In this document: in pieces, positions 42,176 through 50,545 of the stretch
Position numbering within the stretch: position 1 is the stretch's first letter
Layout of the letters: each line of letters begins with the position of its first letter
Source of the DNA: Xanthobacteraceae bacterium
GTDB lineage: Bacteria > Pseudomonadota > Alphaproteobacteria > Rhizobiales > Xanthobacteraceae
Reading direction: 5' to 3'
DNA length: 64,000 nt
NCBI GenBank assembly: GCA_019746355.1
Contig: JAIESC010000010.1
Location: forward strand, 69,509-133,508
Program-made: the position numbers and the translations under genes
The notes under the pieces: generated by a model
The model's database searches: none
Told to the model about the DNA's origin: nothing
Seen by the model: only the letters and a program-made list of their open reading frames with translations

Positions 42176-42499
42176 TTAGCCGCGGTCTTTAATCTCGATC
42201 AGCACATTGCGGTATTGCCAATCGCTGATGTTCAGAAGCTCGTGCGGCGGTCCCGCCTCGCGCCAGAGCACATGGCCGGGCGTTTCGTTGGTCTCTTTCT
42301 CGCGCCCGTCCTCGAAGTACATGACGTTCTTGCCTTCCGTCATCGGCACGATGAGATAGGGCAGGTGGTGCTGGTGCCAGGCCTGCCGCTCGCCCGGATC
42401 GAGCTTGACGCTCCAGACCCGCACGCGGTCGTTCTCGAACAGAATCTCATCGCCGATCGGGCCGAGCTCCGCTCCCCGCTTGGACGGGCCTTGCATCAT
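42176..42499 (-). CDS. small cupin protein
   Basis: The 107-residue single cupin barrel has ENDRVRVWSVKLDPGERQAW followed by HQHHLPYLIVPMTEGKNV, which supplies His ligands. The second motif is GHVLWREAGPPHELLNISDW. Such stand-alone cupins act as metal-dependent isomerases, dioxygenases or sensors. It is the last gene of the minus-strand catabolic operon (42176-49151) and lies 20 nt after the flavin monooxygenase gene. Confidence 0.85.
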   Translation of the reverse strand: MMQGPSKRGAELGPIGDEILFENDRVRVWSVKLDPGERQAWHQHHLPYLIVPMTEGKNVMYFEDGREKETNETPGHVLWREAGPPHELLNISDWQYRNVLIEIKDRG

Positions 42500-42519
42500 T
42501 GCGTCTCCCTAATTCGTGA

Positions 42520-44073
42520 TCAGGACCGCTGGCCCGTGATCTTGCCGTAGATGTCTTCGACCACGCCCTGGCGCATCGGCACGATCGCCGCGATATGATC
42601 GTCGGGCCGCACCAGGATGATGGTGTCGGTGTCGCATCCGGCGCGCTGGCGGAAGCGGTCGCCGATATCGAACAGCGAGCGCTCGCGCAGCCCGGAGTCG
42701 AGCGGGGCATCGCGCCGCGACACGATCAGATGCTTCAGGCCGGGCCGGTCGGCGGGCAAAATCGGACGGCGCCGGACGTCGGTGAAGTAGAGCGCGACGA
42801 AGCTGTCGTCGATCAGGTCATGCAGGCGCACGGGCCGGCCTTGCGGTCCGTGCAATTCCACGTCCGGAATGCGCTCGCCGACCCGCAGCGGCGCCTTGTC
42901 GGTGCGCACCATCGACCAGTCGCCCGACTGATCGACATCGAGCCGCACCCCGAGCATGGTGCGGGTCAGTGCATTGGCCCAGGCTTCGCCGGACATCGCC
43001 TTCACCGCATCCTTCTGTCCGAGCATGTAGCGCCGCGCGGCCTCCGCCATTTCGCCGGAGCCTTTGGCCGCGACCGGCTGCTGCTCGCGCGCATAGCCGT
43101 CGAGCAACGCCTGGCCGGCCCAGCCGCGCGCCACCCAGGCGAGCCGCCACGGCAGGTTGATGGCGTCGAGAATGCCGGTGTTGAGCCCCAGCGCCCACAT
43201 CGGCGTGATCAGGTGCGCCGCGTCGCCCATCAGGAACACGCGGTCCCGCCGCCATTCCGAGGCAATGCGATGATGGATGCGGTAGACGATGGTGTTGAGG
43301 ATTTCGAGGTTGCTCACCGGGCCGATGAAGCGCAGCACCTTCGCCTTGAATTCCTCCCGCGTCGGCTCGGGCAGGCCGGGTGCGAGCGGATAGAGGAAGC
43401 GCCAGCAATGCGGTTGGCGCACCAGGATCATCCACTCCTGCGGGTCGGCGAAATAGGCGAGATACGGATAGTCGCGCGGGTTTTCGATGTCGAGATCGAC
43501 CTTGACGTCGACCAGCAGCGTCAGCGCGTCCAGCGTCTCGCCTTCGACGGCGATCCCGAGCTGTTCGCGCACCGTGCTGCGTCCGCCGTCGCAGGCGAGG
43601 AGGTACGAGCCTTCGAATTCGCGCACCCCGTCCGGCGTCTCGAAGCGCGCGGCGACGCCGTCACCGGTGCTTCGGAACCCGGTCAGCCGGTGTTGCAGAT
43701 GCGCCGCGCCCGGCCGCCGCTCTTCCAGAGCGCGATGCAGGATCGGCTCGAGATGATGCTGCGGCATGTTGATCACGAACGGATAGCGGGTGTCCTCGCT
43801 CAGGAGCTCGGTGCGCACCGAGGGCCGCGCCGTGTTGGTTGAGCGTTCGACGTCGCCGATCTCGTCGATGCGCAACGCCTTGGCCAGCACGCGGTCGGCG
43901 ACGTCGTAGCGGCGGAATGCCTCGAGCGTGCGTGTCAGCACGGTGCCGGCCTTGGTGTCGCTGGACAGGCCTGCGTCTTCCTCGAACAGCTTGAACGGCA
44001 AACCGTAGAAATGCAGCGCCAGCGCCGTCGTCAGTCCGACCGGGCCCGCGCCCACGATCAGGATAGGCTTCAT
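42520..44073 (-). CDS. FAD-dependent aromatic monooxygenase (PheA/MhpA type)
   Basis: The 517-residue flavoprotein begins MKPILIVGAGPVGLTTALAL (GxGxxG for FAD). The DG motif region SYLLACDGGRSTVREQLGIA and the GD motif VFLMGDAAHLITPMWALGLN, then GILDAINLPWRLAWV, mark a class A hydroxylase. The C-terminal ~140 residues are the thioredoxin-like dimerisation domain of the phenol hydroxylase/MhpA group. It should hydroxylate an aromatic or heteroaromatic ring with NAD(P)H. Upstream, an SDR gene on the same strand is 22 nt away. Confidence 0.9.
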   Translation of the reverse strand: MKPILIVGAGPVGLTTALALHFYGLPFKLFEEDAGLSSDTKAGTVLTRTLEAFRRYDVADRVLAKALRIDEIGDVERSTNTARPSVRTELLSEDTRYPFVINMPQHHLEPILHRALEERRPGAAHLQHRLTGFRSTGDGVAARFETPDGVREFEGSYLLACDGGRSTVREQLGIAVEGETLDALTLLVDVKVDLDIENPRDYPYLAYFADPQEWMILVRQPHCWRFLYPLAPGLPEPTREEFKAKVLRFIGPVSNLEILNTIVYRIHHRIASEWRRDRVFLMGDAAHLITPMWALGLNTGILDAINLPWRLAWVARGWAGQALLDGYAREQQPVAAKGSGEMAEAARRYMLGQKDAVKAMSGEAWANALTRTMLGVRLDVDQSGDWSMVRTDKAPLRVGERIPDVELHGPQGRPVRLHDLIDDSFVALYFTDVRRRPILPADRPGLKHLIVSRRDAPLDSGLRERSLFDIGDRFRQRAGCDTDTIILVRPDDHIAAIVPMRQGVVEDIYGKITGQRS

Positions 44074-44095
44074 CGCGCCGGTGCTGGGGTGGCCG

Positions 44096-44836
44096 TCAGG
44101 CATCGTGCAGCGGATAGGCAAAGTCGCGGCTGAGCAGCGATGCGGTCATGGACGCGGCGTCGGACAGGAGAAACAGCAGCGGGCCGACCACGTCCTCGGG
44201 GGCGCCAACGCCCGTCGAGGCGCGCCAGCGCTCGTGGTCGGCACCGGCATTGGCGGCGCGGTATTGCGGGGTGTCGATCACGCCCGGTGCGATCAGGTTG
44301 AACTTCACGCGATGCTGCGCCACCTCCTTGGCGGCGCTTTTGACGAAGGCGATCAGCGCGCCCTTGGTCGCGGCATAGGCCGAGGCCTGCGGCCAGCCCT
44401 GATGCGCAAGCCCGGACGAGAACGCCACGATGCTGCCGCGCCGACGCTTGATCATGCCGCCGATCGCGGCCTGATAGCACCAGACCACGCCGTCGAGATT
44501 GGTGCGGATCACCCGCTGCCACTCCTCGGCGGGCATCTCGTGCACGGCGCTGCGCGGCTGGATCGCCGCGCCGCAGACCAGGCCGTCGATGCGGCCGTGC
44601 TCGCGCTCGATGCCGGCAAACGCTTTCATCACCGCGTCGCGGTCGCTGACGTCGAGCCGCTGCGCCGAGATGCCCGGATGCTCTGCCGTTACGGATGCCA
44701 GTGCGGCGTCGTTGACGTCGCAGACGACGATGCGTGCGCCGGCCTTGGCCGCGCCGAGCGCCAGCGCGCGGCCGATCCCGCTGCCGCCGCCGGTGACGAC
44801 GATCACATCTCCATCGGCCTCGAAACGCGCTTTCAT
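44096..44836 (-). CDS. short-chain dehydrogenase/reductase
   Basis: The 246-residue classical SDR has the cofactor motif TGGGSGIGRALALGAAKAGA, an acidic residue in VVCDVND favouring NAD, and GLVCGAAIQ in the NNAG position. The Ser/Tyr-xxx-Lys catalytic triad is SIVAFSSGLAHQGWPQASAY followed by AATKGA. A C-terminal PGVIDTPQYR loop follows. It lies between the monooxygenase and RidA genes and probably oxidises a hydroxylated intermediate. Confidence 0.92.
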   Translation of the reverse strand: MKARFEADGDVIVVTGGGSGIGRALALGAAKAGARIVVCDVNDAALASVTAEHPGISAQRLDVSDRDAVMKAFAGIEREHGRIDGLVCGAAIQPRSAVHEMPAEEWQRVIRTNLDGVVWCYQAAIGGMIKRRRGSIVAFSSGLAHQGWPQASAYAATKGALIAFVKSAAKEVAQHRVKFNLIAPGVIDTPQYRAANAGADHERWRASTGVGAPEDVVGPLLFLLSDAASMTASLLSRDFAYPLHDA

Positions 44837-44850
44837 GGCATGACCCCGCT

Positions 44851-45249
44851 TCAGCCGTTCGGCAGGACGGCGATGGCGTTGATCTCGATCAGGTAGTCCG
44901 GCGACGTGAACTTGTTCACCTCCACCATGGTCGAGGCCGGCGGAGAGCCGGTGAAATACTCGCGCCGGACCTTATGGATGCGCTCGAAATGCTCCATGTT
45001 GCGGACATAGACATCGACGCGGCAGATGTCGTCGAGCGTCCCGCCGGCTGCTTCGACGGCCGCCTTCAGGTTCTCGCAAACCTGGCGCGTCTGTGCCTCG
45101 ACGTCGCCCGGGCCGGTGATGCTGCCGTCGGGATGGCGCGCGGTCATGCCGGAGATGAAGACGAGCCTGCCTTTCGCCTCGACCGCGGTCGCATGCGAGA
45201 AATGGCCGTTGGGCTGGCGGAGATTCTTCGATGTGATCTGCTGTTTCAT
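44851..45249 (-). CDS. RidA family protein
   Basis: The 132-residue protein begins MKQQITSKNLRQPNGHFSHA and contains GRLVFISGMTARHPDGSITG, VCENLKAAVEAAGGTLDDIC, RVDVYVRN and PASTMVEVNKFTSPDYLIEI. The usual RidA arginine is replaced by asparagine/lysine in VEVNKF. That places it among the Rid subgroups (Rid4-7-like) whose activity is not imine hydrolysis and which often serve catabolic operons of aminophenols or heterocycles. It is sandwiched between SDR and Ldh-type genes. Confidence 0.87.
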   Translation of the reverse strand: MKQQITSKNLRQPNGHFSHATAVEAKGRLVFISGMTARHPDGSITGPGDVEAQTRQVCENLKAAVEAAGGTLDDICRVDVYVRNMEHFERIHKVRREYFTGSPPASTMVEVNKFTSPDYLIEINAIAVLPNG

Positions 45250-45258
45250 CAGAGCGCC

Positions 45259-46341
45259 TCACGTGAAAAGAGAATTCGTGTTTCGGATGCCGGCCTTCGC
45301 GGCGGCGGTAACAAGGCTGTCGACCGTCTGCCGGCTCAGCGTGCAGGTTTCGCCATTGGCTGCCCGCGTGGCATGCGCGAGCTCGCCGGGCGCGTAGATG
45401 CGGTCCACGCCGGGCGCGCGCTTGGAGGCGCTCACGCGTGCGGCCTTGTCCTGCACGCGGGCGGCGAAGCCGTCGGCCGCCGGAAAATGGCCCGCGTTGA
45501 TCGCAAGAAAAAGCTGGCTGCACCGGTAGGGCAGGGCGGGATCGCCGTAGAGCGGACGGACCTCGGCGCCGATCGCGCCGTCCGACAGCCCGCCGCAGAG
45601 CAGATCGATCACGAAAGCAAGCCCGAAGCCTTTCGGCCCGGCGGCCGGCAGCAGCATGCCCTTGATCGCCTCGGCCGGATCTGTGGTCGGCGCACCTTGC
45701 GCATCGACCGCCCAGCCGTTCGGGATGCTTTGGCCTTCGCTCGCCGCAAGCCGGATCTTGCCCATCGCCGTGGCGCTCAGCGCCATGTCGACCTCGACCG
45801 GGTGCGAGCCCGCGCTCGGCAGCGCAATGGCCAGCGGATTGTTGCCGGTGATCGCCTCGGCGCCGCCGGGAGCCGGCATCAGGGGGCGCGTGTTCGACAT
45901 CGCGATGCCGACGCAGCCTTGTTCTGCGATCAGGCGGGCGTAGCGCCCGGCGGTGCCGAAGTGAAAGGCGTTGCGGACGCCGACGATGCCCGCGCCGATT
46001 TCTCTGGCGCGTGACACCGCAAGCCCGGCCGCCTGGCGCGCGGTCAGTTGACCGAGCGTATGGCCGGCATCGATGACGATGGCAGCGTCGCGATCGCTGA
46101 CGATCTTGCCGTGGCTTGCCTTCGACACCGAGCCCTGCAGCAGGCGATCGACATACATCGGCACCAGCATCACCCCGTGCGAGCCGATCCCTTCGAGGTC
46201 GGCGGCGACGAGGTCCTCGGCGACGGTTTGTGCGTCGTTCTGCGCCAGCCCGAGCGCGGCAAAGATATCGGTGACCGCCGCGATCAGGCGCGGCGCCTCG
46301 ATCGGCACTGTGTCAACCGTGACGGATCGCGCGGCCTGCAT
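45259..46341 (-). CDS. Ldh family (malate/L-lactate/ureidoglycolate-type) dehydrogenase
   Basis: The 360-residue enzyme belongs to the non-Rossmann LDH2/MDH2 family. It has VAADLEGIGSHGVMLVPMYV (catalytic His), GVRNAFHFGTAGRYARLIAE, GNNPLAIALPSAG, ADPAEAIKG-like TTDPAEAIKGMLLPAAGPKG and a C-terminal LINAGHF-like strand LFLAINAGHFPAADGF. Family members reduce or oxidise 2-oxo/2-hydroxy acids such as malate, sulfolactate, ureidoglycolate or delta-1-pyrroline-2-carboxylate. Its stop overlaps the start of the RidA region by only 9 nt spacing, so both are co-transcribed. Confidence 0.9.
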   Translation of the reverse strand: MQAARSVTVDTVPIEAPRLIAAVTDIFAALGLAQNDAQTVAEDLVAADLEGIGSHGVMLVPMYVDRLLQGSVSKASHGKIVSDRDAAIVIDAGHTLGQLTARQAAGLAVSRAREIGAGIVGVRNAFHFGTAGRYARLIAEQGCVGIAMSNTRPLMPAPGGAEAITGNNPLAIALPSAGSHPVEVDMALSATAMGKIRLAASEGQSIPNGWAVDAQGAPTTDPAEAIKGMLLPAAGPKGFGLAFVIDLLCGGLSDGAIGAEVRPLYGDPALPYRCSQLFLAINAGHFPAADGFAARVQDKAARVSASKRAPGVDRIYAPGELAHATRAANGETCTLSRQTVDSLVTAAAKAGIRNTNSLFT

Positions 46342-46772
46342 CAGCGCGCGTCCTCCTCGTTGGCGTACCAGGACGGCTTGATGGCGTAATGCGGCCCGTC
46401 ATAGATCTCGACCACCACGGTTTCCTCGTGGGCGACCGCGGGGCCGTGCACGTTGCCCTTCGGATTCCAGTAGAAGCAGCCTGCGGTCAGCGTCACGCCG
46501 GTCTTGGTGTATTCGTATTTGCCCTCGAGGCAGAGCATGAACTGGTTGGCGTCATGGCTGTGCGGTTGCGGAATGCCCGCGCCCTTCTCGAAGCGGATGA
46601 GGGCGATCGAGGCGCCGGTTTGCTCGTTGCGCCACAGCATCTTCTCATGCACGCCCTTCAGCGACTTGGCGCGCCACGGCAGCTCCTTGCTCTGCAGCAG
46701 CACCTCATCGAGGCTCGGCATGCCTTCGCCCACTTTGGGGATGCCGGAATAGGCTGTGTTCGTTGTGCTCAT
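46341..46772 (-). CDS. cupin domain protein
   Basis: The 143-residue cupin has IALIRFEKGAGIPQPHSHDA with NQFMLCLEGKYEYTKTGVTL (first motif with HxH and downstream Gly) and CFYWNPKGNVHGPAVAHEET (second motif His). The stop abuts the Ldh-type gene (TGA/ATG sharing at 46341). Its companions suggest a metal-dependent dioxygenase or a tautomerase step, but no catalytic residues beyond the metal site can be named. Confidence 0.85.
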   Translation of the reverse strand: MSTTNTAYSGIPKVGEGMPSLDEVLLQSKELPWRAKSLKGVHEKMLWRNEQTGASIALIRFEKGAGIPQPHSHDANQFMLCLEGKYEYTKTGVTLTAGCFYWNPKGNVHGPAVAHEETVVVEIYDGPHYAIKPSWYANEEDAR

Positions 46773-46815
46773 TGGGGCCTCACGATCTTGTTTGCATCTT
46801 CTTGATGACGGGTCT

Positions 46816-47574
46816 TCAGCGGCGCGGCAGGATGCCCCGCTGCGTGGCGTTCTGCGCCTTCAACAGGCGTTGGCGCAGGTTTTCGACGTGCTCGCGCACG
46901 GCTTTCGCCGCCCCGTCGCCGTCGCGGTTGGCGATCATCTCGGCAATGGCCGTGTGCTGGCGGATCGTCGCCTTGGTGTCCATGGTCTGCCACAGATGCA
47001 GATACCAGTAGCGGATCGAGCGCTCGTGCAGCGTGCGGGCAAAATCGCTGAGCACCGGGTTGCCGGCCATCTCGGCAAATTTTGCGTGGAATGAACGGTC
47101 GGCGATCGTGAAGGCATCGACGTCGGTGGGCTTGCCGTTGCCGTAGCCCTGGCGCGCCAGCGTCTTCAGCTCCTCGGCATCCTCGGGCGTGGCGCGCTCG
47201 GCGGCATTGCGCGCGAGCTCCATTTCCACGGTCACGCGCGAGTCGAGGATCTTCACGACTTCCGACATGCTGTCGGGCTGCACGATCACGCCCTTGCGCG
47301 GCATGATCTCGACCAGGCCCTCGAGCTCCAGCCGCTGCAGCGCCTGGTGCACCGGCGTGCGGCCGGCACCGAGCATGGCGCAGAGCGCGCCTTCGTTGAG
47401 ATACTGGCCCGGCAGGAAATGCAACGTGAGAATCTTCTCCTTGATTTGCTCGTAGGCCTGCGCCGTGAGCGAGCCGCCCTTGCCGGCCGGCTTGCGCTTT
47501 GGTTCGCGTTTCGGCTTCGACGCGGCCTTCGCCGGAGCCTTTGTTCGCCGCGCCTTGGCTTTGGACTTGGCCAT
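46816..47574 (-). CDS. GntR family regulator, FCD subfamily, with basic N-terminal tail
   Basis: The 252-residue regulator has a ~33-residue N-terminal tail made almost only of Lys, Ala, Pro and Arg (AKSKAKARRTKAPAKAASKP, then KREPKRKPAGKG). A winged helix follows (AYEQIKEKILTLHFLPGQYL, ALCAMLGAGRTPVHQALQRL), then an FCD domain (RVTVEMELARNAAERATPED, SFHAKFAEMAGNPVLSDFAR, TAIAEMIANRDGDGAAKAVR). The tail resembles histone-H1-like nonspecific DNA-binding tails and is not part of the standard fold. It sits inside the operon it probably controls, and a palindrome at 49264-49287 is the likely operator. Confidence 0.9.
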   Translation of the reverse strand: MAKSKAKARRTKAPAKAASKPKREPKRKPAGKGGSLTAQAYEQIKEKILTLHFLPGQYLNEGALCAMLGAGRTPVHQALQRLELEGLVEIMPRKGVIVQPDSMSEVVKILDSRVTVEMELARNAAERATPEDAEELKTLARQGYGNGKPTDVDAFTIADRSFHAKFAEMAGNPVLSDFARTLHERSIRYWYLHLWQTMDTKATIRQHTAIAEMIANRDGDGAAKAVREHVENLRQRLLKAQNATQRGILPRR

Positions 47575-47577
47575 CGG

Positions 47578-48345
47578 TCAGTGCCTTTGCGATGACGGCG
47601 GCAGCCAGGGCGCCGCAAGGCGCTCGGCGAGCTCCACCATCAGATAGACGGCGACGCCCATGACCGAAAGCGCGAACAGGGCGGCGAAGGCGAGCGGCGT
47701 GTCGAGCTGGGAGGTGGCGCTGAGCAGAAGATAGCCAAGCCCTTCGCTTGATCCGACGAATTCGCCGATCACCGCGCCGATCACGGCGAGCGTGATGGCG
47801 ACCTTGGCGCCGGTGATCACGAACGGCAGCGCCGCGGGGAACTGCACCTTGAGGAAGATCTGCATCGGCGTGGCGCGCAGGCTGTGCGCGAGTTCCAGCA
47901 GCTCACGCGGCGTCGAGCGCAGGCCCGCGGTGGTGTCGACGATGATCGGGAAGAACGCGACCAGCCAGACGATGGCGAGCTTGGATTCGATGCCGGTGCC
48001 GAGCCAGACCAGGATGATCGGCGCCACCGCAACCTTCGGCACCGACTGCAAGGCAATCAGCAGCGGATAGAACATCAGGTTGAGGGCGCGCGAGTTGGCG
48101 ACCGCGACCGCCAGTGGAATTCCGATCACCACGGCCAGGATGAAACCGTAGAGCGTCTCTTTCAGCGTCACCCAGCCTTCGCTCATCAGGAGATCGAAGC
48201 GCTTGATGAAGGCGTCGAGCACCTTGTCGGGGGTCGGCAGCACCACGGTCGGCAGATTGCCCAGCCGGCACGCGAGCTCCCAGGCGACGATGATCAGGAC
48301 CAGGCCGATCAGCGGATAGCCGACTTGTGTTGCGAAGCGCCGCAT
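47578..48345 (-). CDS. ABC importer permease, nitrate/sulfonate/taurine type
   Basis: The 255-residue permease begins MRRFATQVGYPLIGLVLIIV and has VAVAPIILVWLGTGIESKLA, STPRELLELAHSLRATPMQI (EAA loop) and AVIGAVIGEFVGSSEGLGYL. ATG at 48345 shares its A with the ATPase stop (TGATG). The long open frame to 49233 is only the shadow of the ATPase gene. The GntR gene follows after 3 nt. Confidence 0.92.
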   Translation of the reverse strand: MRRFATQVGYPLIGLVLIIVAWELACRLGNLPTVVLPTPDKVLDAFIKRFDLLMSEGWVTLKETLYGFILAVVIGIPLAVAVANSRALNLMFYPLLIALQSVPKVAVAPIILVWLGTGIESKLAIVWLVAFFPIIVDTTAGLRSTPRELLELAHSLRATPMQIFLKVQFPAALPFVITGAKVAITLAVIGAVIGEFVGSSEGLGYLLLSATSQLDTPLAFAALFALSVMGVAVYLMVELAERLAAPWLPPSSQRH

Positions 48346-49151
48346 CAGTGGACCTTGGCCTCGCTCTCGGAGTTGGCCGGCAGCACGCCAAGCGCAACGC
48401 TCGCGGTGCGCTCGGCGTGGGTGAAGGAGGGCGTGAACCGGGTCTGTTGCGAGCGCGGATAGGGAAGGTCGATCGGGATCTCCAGGGCGACACGCGCCGG
48501 CCTGCGGCTGAACACGATCACCTTGTCGGAGAGATAGACCGCTTCCGAGATCGAATGGGTCACGAACAGCACCGAGGCGCCGGTCTCGCGCCGGATGCGC
48601 AGCAGGAGGTCGTTCATCTCGAGCCGCGTCAGTTCGTCGAGCGCGCCGAACGGCTCGTCCATCAGCAGCAGCTTGGGCTGGTGGACCAGCGCCCGGCAGA
48701 GCGCCACCCGCTGCTGCATGCCGCCGGACAGCTGGTGCGGGCGGGCATGCAGAAAGCCGGAAAGGCCGACCAGCTCCAGCAGATCGAGCGCGTGCTGGCG
48801 CGCGCTTCTGCTGTTGCGTTTGAGAATTTCCATCGGGAACAGCACGTTGTCGATCACCGAGCGCCACGGCATCAGGCTTGGGCTCTGGAACACGAAGCCG
48901 TAGTCGCCGAGCGGCTCGACCACCTCCCGGCCACCGATCACGACGGAGCCTGACGTCTTCGGGATCAGGCCTGCGACGATGCGCAGCAGCGTGGTTTTTC
49001 CGCAGCCGCTCGGGCCGAGCAGCGCGACGAGCTGTCCCTGCTCGAATTCGAAATTGGCATCGTCCAGCGCCACCACCGGCTCGCGGCTGCGCGAGAGGAG
49101 TTCGCCCGCGGAAAACACCTTGCGGACGTTTTTGATTGTGCCGAACGCCAT
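48345..49151 (-). CDS. ABC importer ATPase, nitrate/sulfonate/taurine type
   Basis: The 268-residue ATPase begins MAFGTIKNVRKVFSAGELLS, with Walker A GPSGCGKTTLL near residue 50, Q-loop FVFQSPSLMPWRSV, signature LSGGMQQRVALCRAL and Walker B LLLMDEPFGALDELT. It is the first gene of the leftward operon. The cognate receptor is the divergent gene at 49366. The intergenic operator therefore faces both. Confidence 0.92.
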   Translation of the reverse strand: MAFGTIKNVRKVFSAGELLSRSREPVVALDDANFEFEQGQLVALLGPSGCGKTTLLRIVAGLIPKTSGSVVIGGREVVEPLGDYGFVFQSPSLMPWRSVIDNVLFPMEILKRNSRSARQHALDLLELVGLSGFLHARPHQLSGGMQQRVALCRALVHQPKLLLMDEPFGALDELTRLEMNDLLLRIRRETGASVLFVTHSISEAVYLSDKVIVFSRRPARVALEIPIDLPYPRSQQTRFTPSFTHAERTASVALGVLPANSESEAKVH

Positions 49152-49263
49152 GCGCCGTTTCGCCGTCAGGGCCTGCCGCGTGATCCGATGAAAGCCGAGG
49201 GCCGAATTCCCGTGGTGCCCGCGAACGCAGCAATCATGCCGCTTCGGCCCTTGTCCGTGTCAC

Positions 49264-49287
49264 GTGAAATATCTTATGATATCTCAC
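49264..49287. promoter_or_regulatory. 24-bp operator-like palindrome between divergent ABC genes
   Basis: The half sites GTGAAATATC (49264-49273) and GATATCTCAC (49278-49287) are inverted copies, with one mismatch, around TTAT. It is the only AT-rich block between the ATPase and receptor starts. A binding site for the operon's FCD-type GntR protein is the simplest reading. Confidence 0.65.
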
Positions 49288-49365
49288 CTGTCAAACCCGA
49301 GGCCCGATGTGCCCGGAGCGGGGCGGGACTTGAAAGTGCCGGTGGTTGCTCAACAGGAGGGACTT

Positions 49366-50364
49366 ATGCTGAAGCGACTTGCTGCCGCCGCGTTGGCCGC
49401 GGCGTGTGTCATGTCCACGGCCGCGCAGGCCCAACAACAGGACGTCAAATTCATCCTCGACTTCATCAGCCTCGGCCGCCACGCGCCGTGGTACGTCGCG
49501 CTCGGCAAGGGTTATTTCAAAGAGGAGGGATTGAACGTCACGATCCTGCCGTCCAAGGGCACGGCGGACGCAATCCGTTCAGTCGCGACAGGCACGACCG
49601 AGCTCGGCTTCATCGACGTTCCAAGCCTCGTCGCCGCGGGCAACGCCGCATCGGCGGTGAAGATCGTCGCCGCGAACTATCAGAAGCCGCCCTACTGCAT
49701 CTTCAGCCTCAATCCCGGCGCCAACATCGACACCGCGAAGAAGCTCACCAATCTCGAGCTCGGCTCCAGCAGCGCGTCGTTCGTGCCGAAGATCTGGGCC
49801 GCGATCATGGAAATGAACGGCGTCGACAGCAAGACCATGAAGATCGTCAACATCGATCCTGCGGCACGCGTGCCGATGCTGGCGACACGTAAGGTCGCCT
49901 CGATCGACCTGTTCATCATGAGCGAGCCGGCGATCCGCCGCGCCGTCCCCGACAGCAAGCCGGTCTGCCTGTTCGCCGGCGATCTCGGGCTTGAGATCTA
50001 CGCCAACTCGATCGGCGTCAACGAAGAGTTCCTGAAAAAGAATCCCGAAGCCGTCAAAAAGTTCGTGCGCGCCGCGCTGCGCGGCTGGAAGGACACCTTC
50101 GCCAATCCACAGGAGGCGGCGCAGATCCAGCTGCAGCACGTCAAGGCGCTCGATCCGCAGATCATCGTCGAGGAGATCGAGATCCTGCGCCGCGTCGCGC
50201 TGACGCCGGAGGTGCAGAAGGGCGGCCTTGGGCTTATCACCAGGGAGCGGATGAAGAACACTGTCGACTTCATCAACAAGAACATCGAGGTGCCCGGCGA
50301 GAAGCTGACCGCCGAGCAAATTTACGTTCCGGGCTTCCTGCCGGAGAAGCCGGTTCTGCCGTAG
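49366..50364 (+). CDS. ABC importer solute-binding protein (NMT1/SsuA-like)
   Basis: The 332-residue receptor (ATG after AGGAGGG) has a signal peptide MLKRLAAAALAAACVMSTAA ending AQA. The mature part begins QDVKFILDFISLGRHAPWYV, then ALGKGYFKEEGLNVTILPSK and TADAIRSVATGTTELGFIDV, the NMT1 first lobe. A later segment reads LEIYANSIGVNEEFLKKNPE. The HAPWYVALGKGYF motif recalls receptors for aromatic or pyrimidine-like ligands. It is transcribed away from its ATPase and permease and shares their operator region. Confidence 0.9.
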   Translation: MLKRLAAAALAAACVMSTAAQAQQQDVKFILDFISLGRHAPWYVALGKGYFKEEGLNVTILPSKGTADAIRSVATGTTELGFIDVPSLVAAGNAASAVKIVAANYQKPPYCIFSLNPGANIDTAKKLTNLELGSSSASFVPKIWAAIMEMNGVDSKTMKIVNIDPAARVPMLATRKVASIDLFIMSEPAIRRAVPDSKPVCLFAGDLGLEIYANSIGVNEEFLKKNPEAVKKFVRAALRGWKDTFANPQEAAQIQLQHVKALDPQIIVEEIEILRRVALTPEVQKGGLGLITRERMKNTVDFINKNIEVPGEKLTAEQIYVPGFLPEKPVLP

Positions 50365-50470
50365 GCAGCAAATCCGTCAGCCCGCCGTGCCCGCCGATGG
50401 CATGCGGCGGGCACGGCGGCGCAACGAAGGATGTCGTTGCCGCGACAGGCAGCCGGCCGCGGCGCACGGG

Positions 50471-50510
50471 TTGACAGCTTTCCTGATATAGAACATAACA
50501 AGAACAATCT
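50471..50510 (+). promoter_or_regulatory. SOS-box promoter of structured element B
   Basis: TTGACA at 50471-50476, then GAAC-N7-GAAC at 50491-50505, a consensus alphaproteobacterial LexA operator. With 17-nt spacing the -10 (CATAAC, 50494-50499) lies inside the box. A TATA string lies at 50487-50490. The order TTGACA then SOS box repeats that of element A at 5010-5040. Confidence 0.7.
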
Positions 50511-50545
50511 TCTTGCCGGATTTCAGGTCCGGTGAGGAAACGAGG

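Noticed and set aside
47578..49233. 551-codon minus-strand frame suggesting a permease-ATPase fusion
   Set aside because: The first half is an out-of-frame reading of the ABC ATPase gene (48345-49151); the permease starts at 48345.
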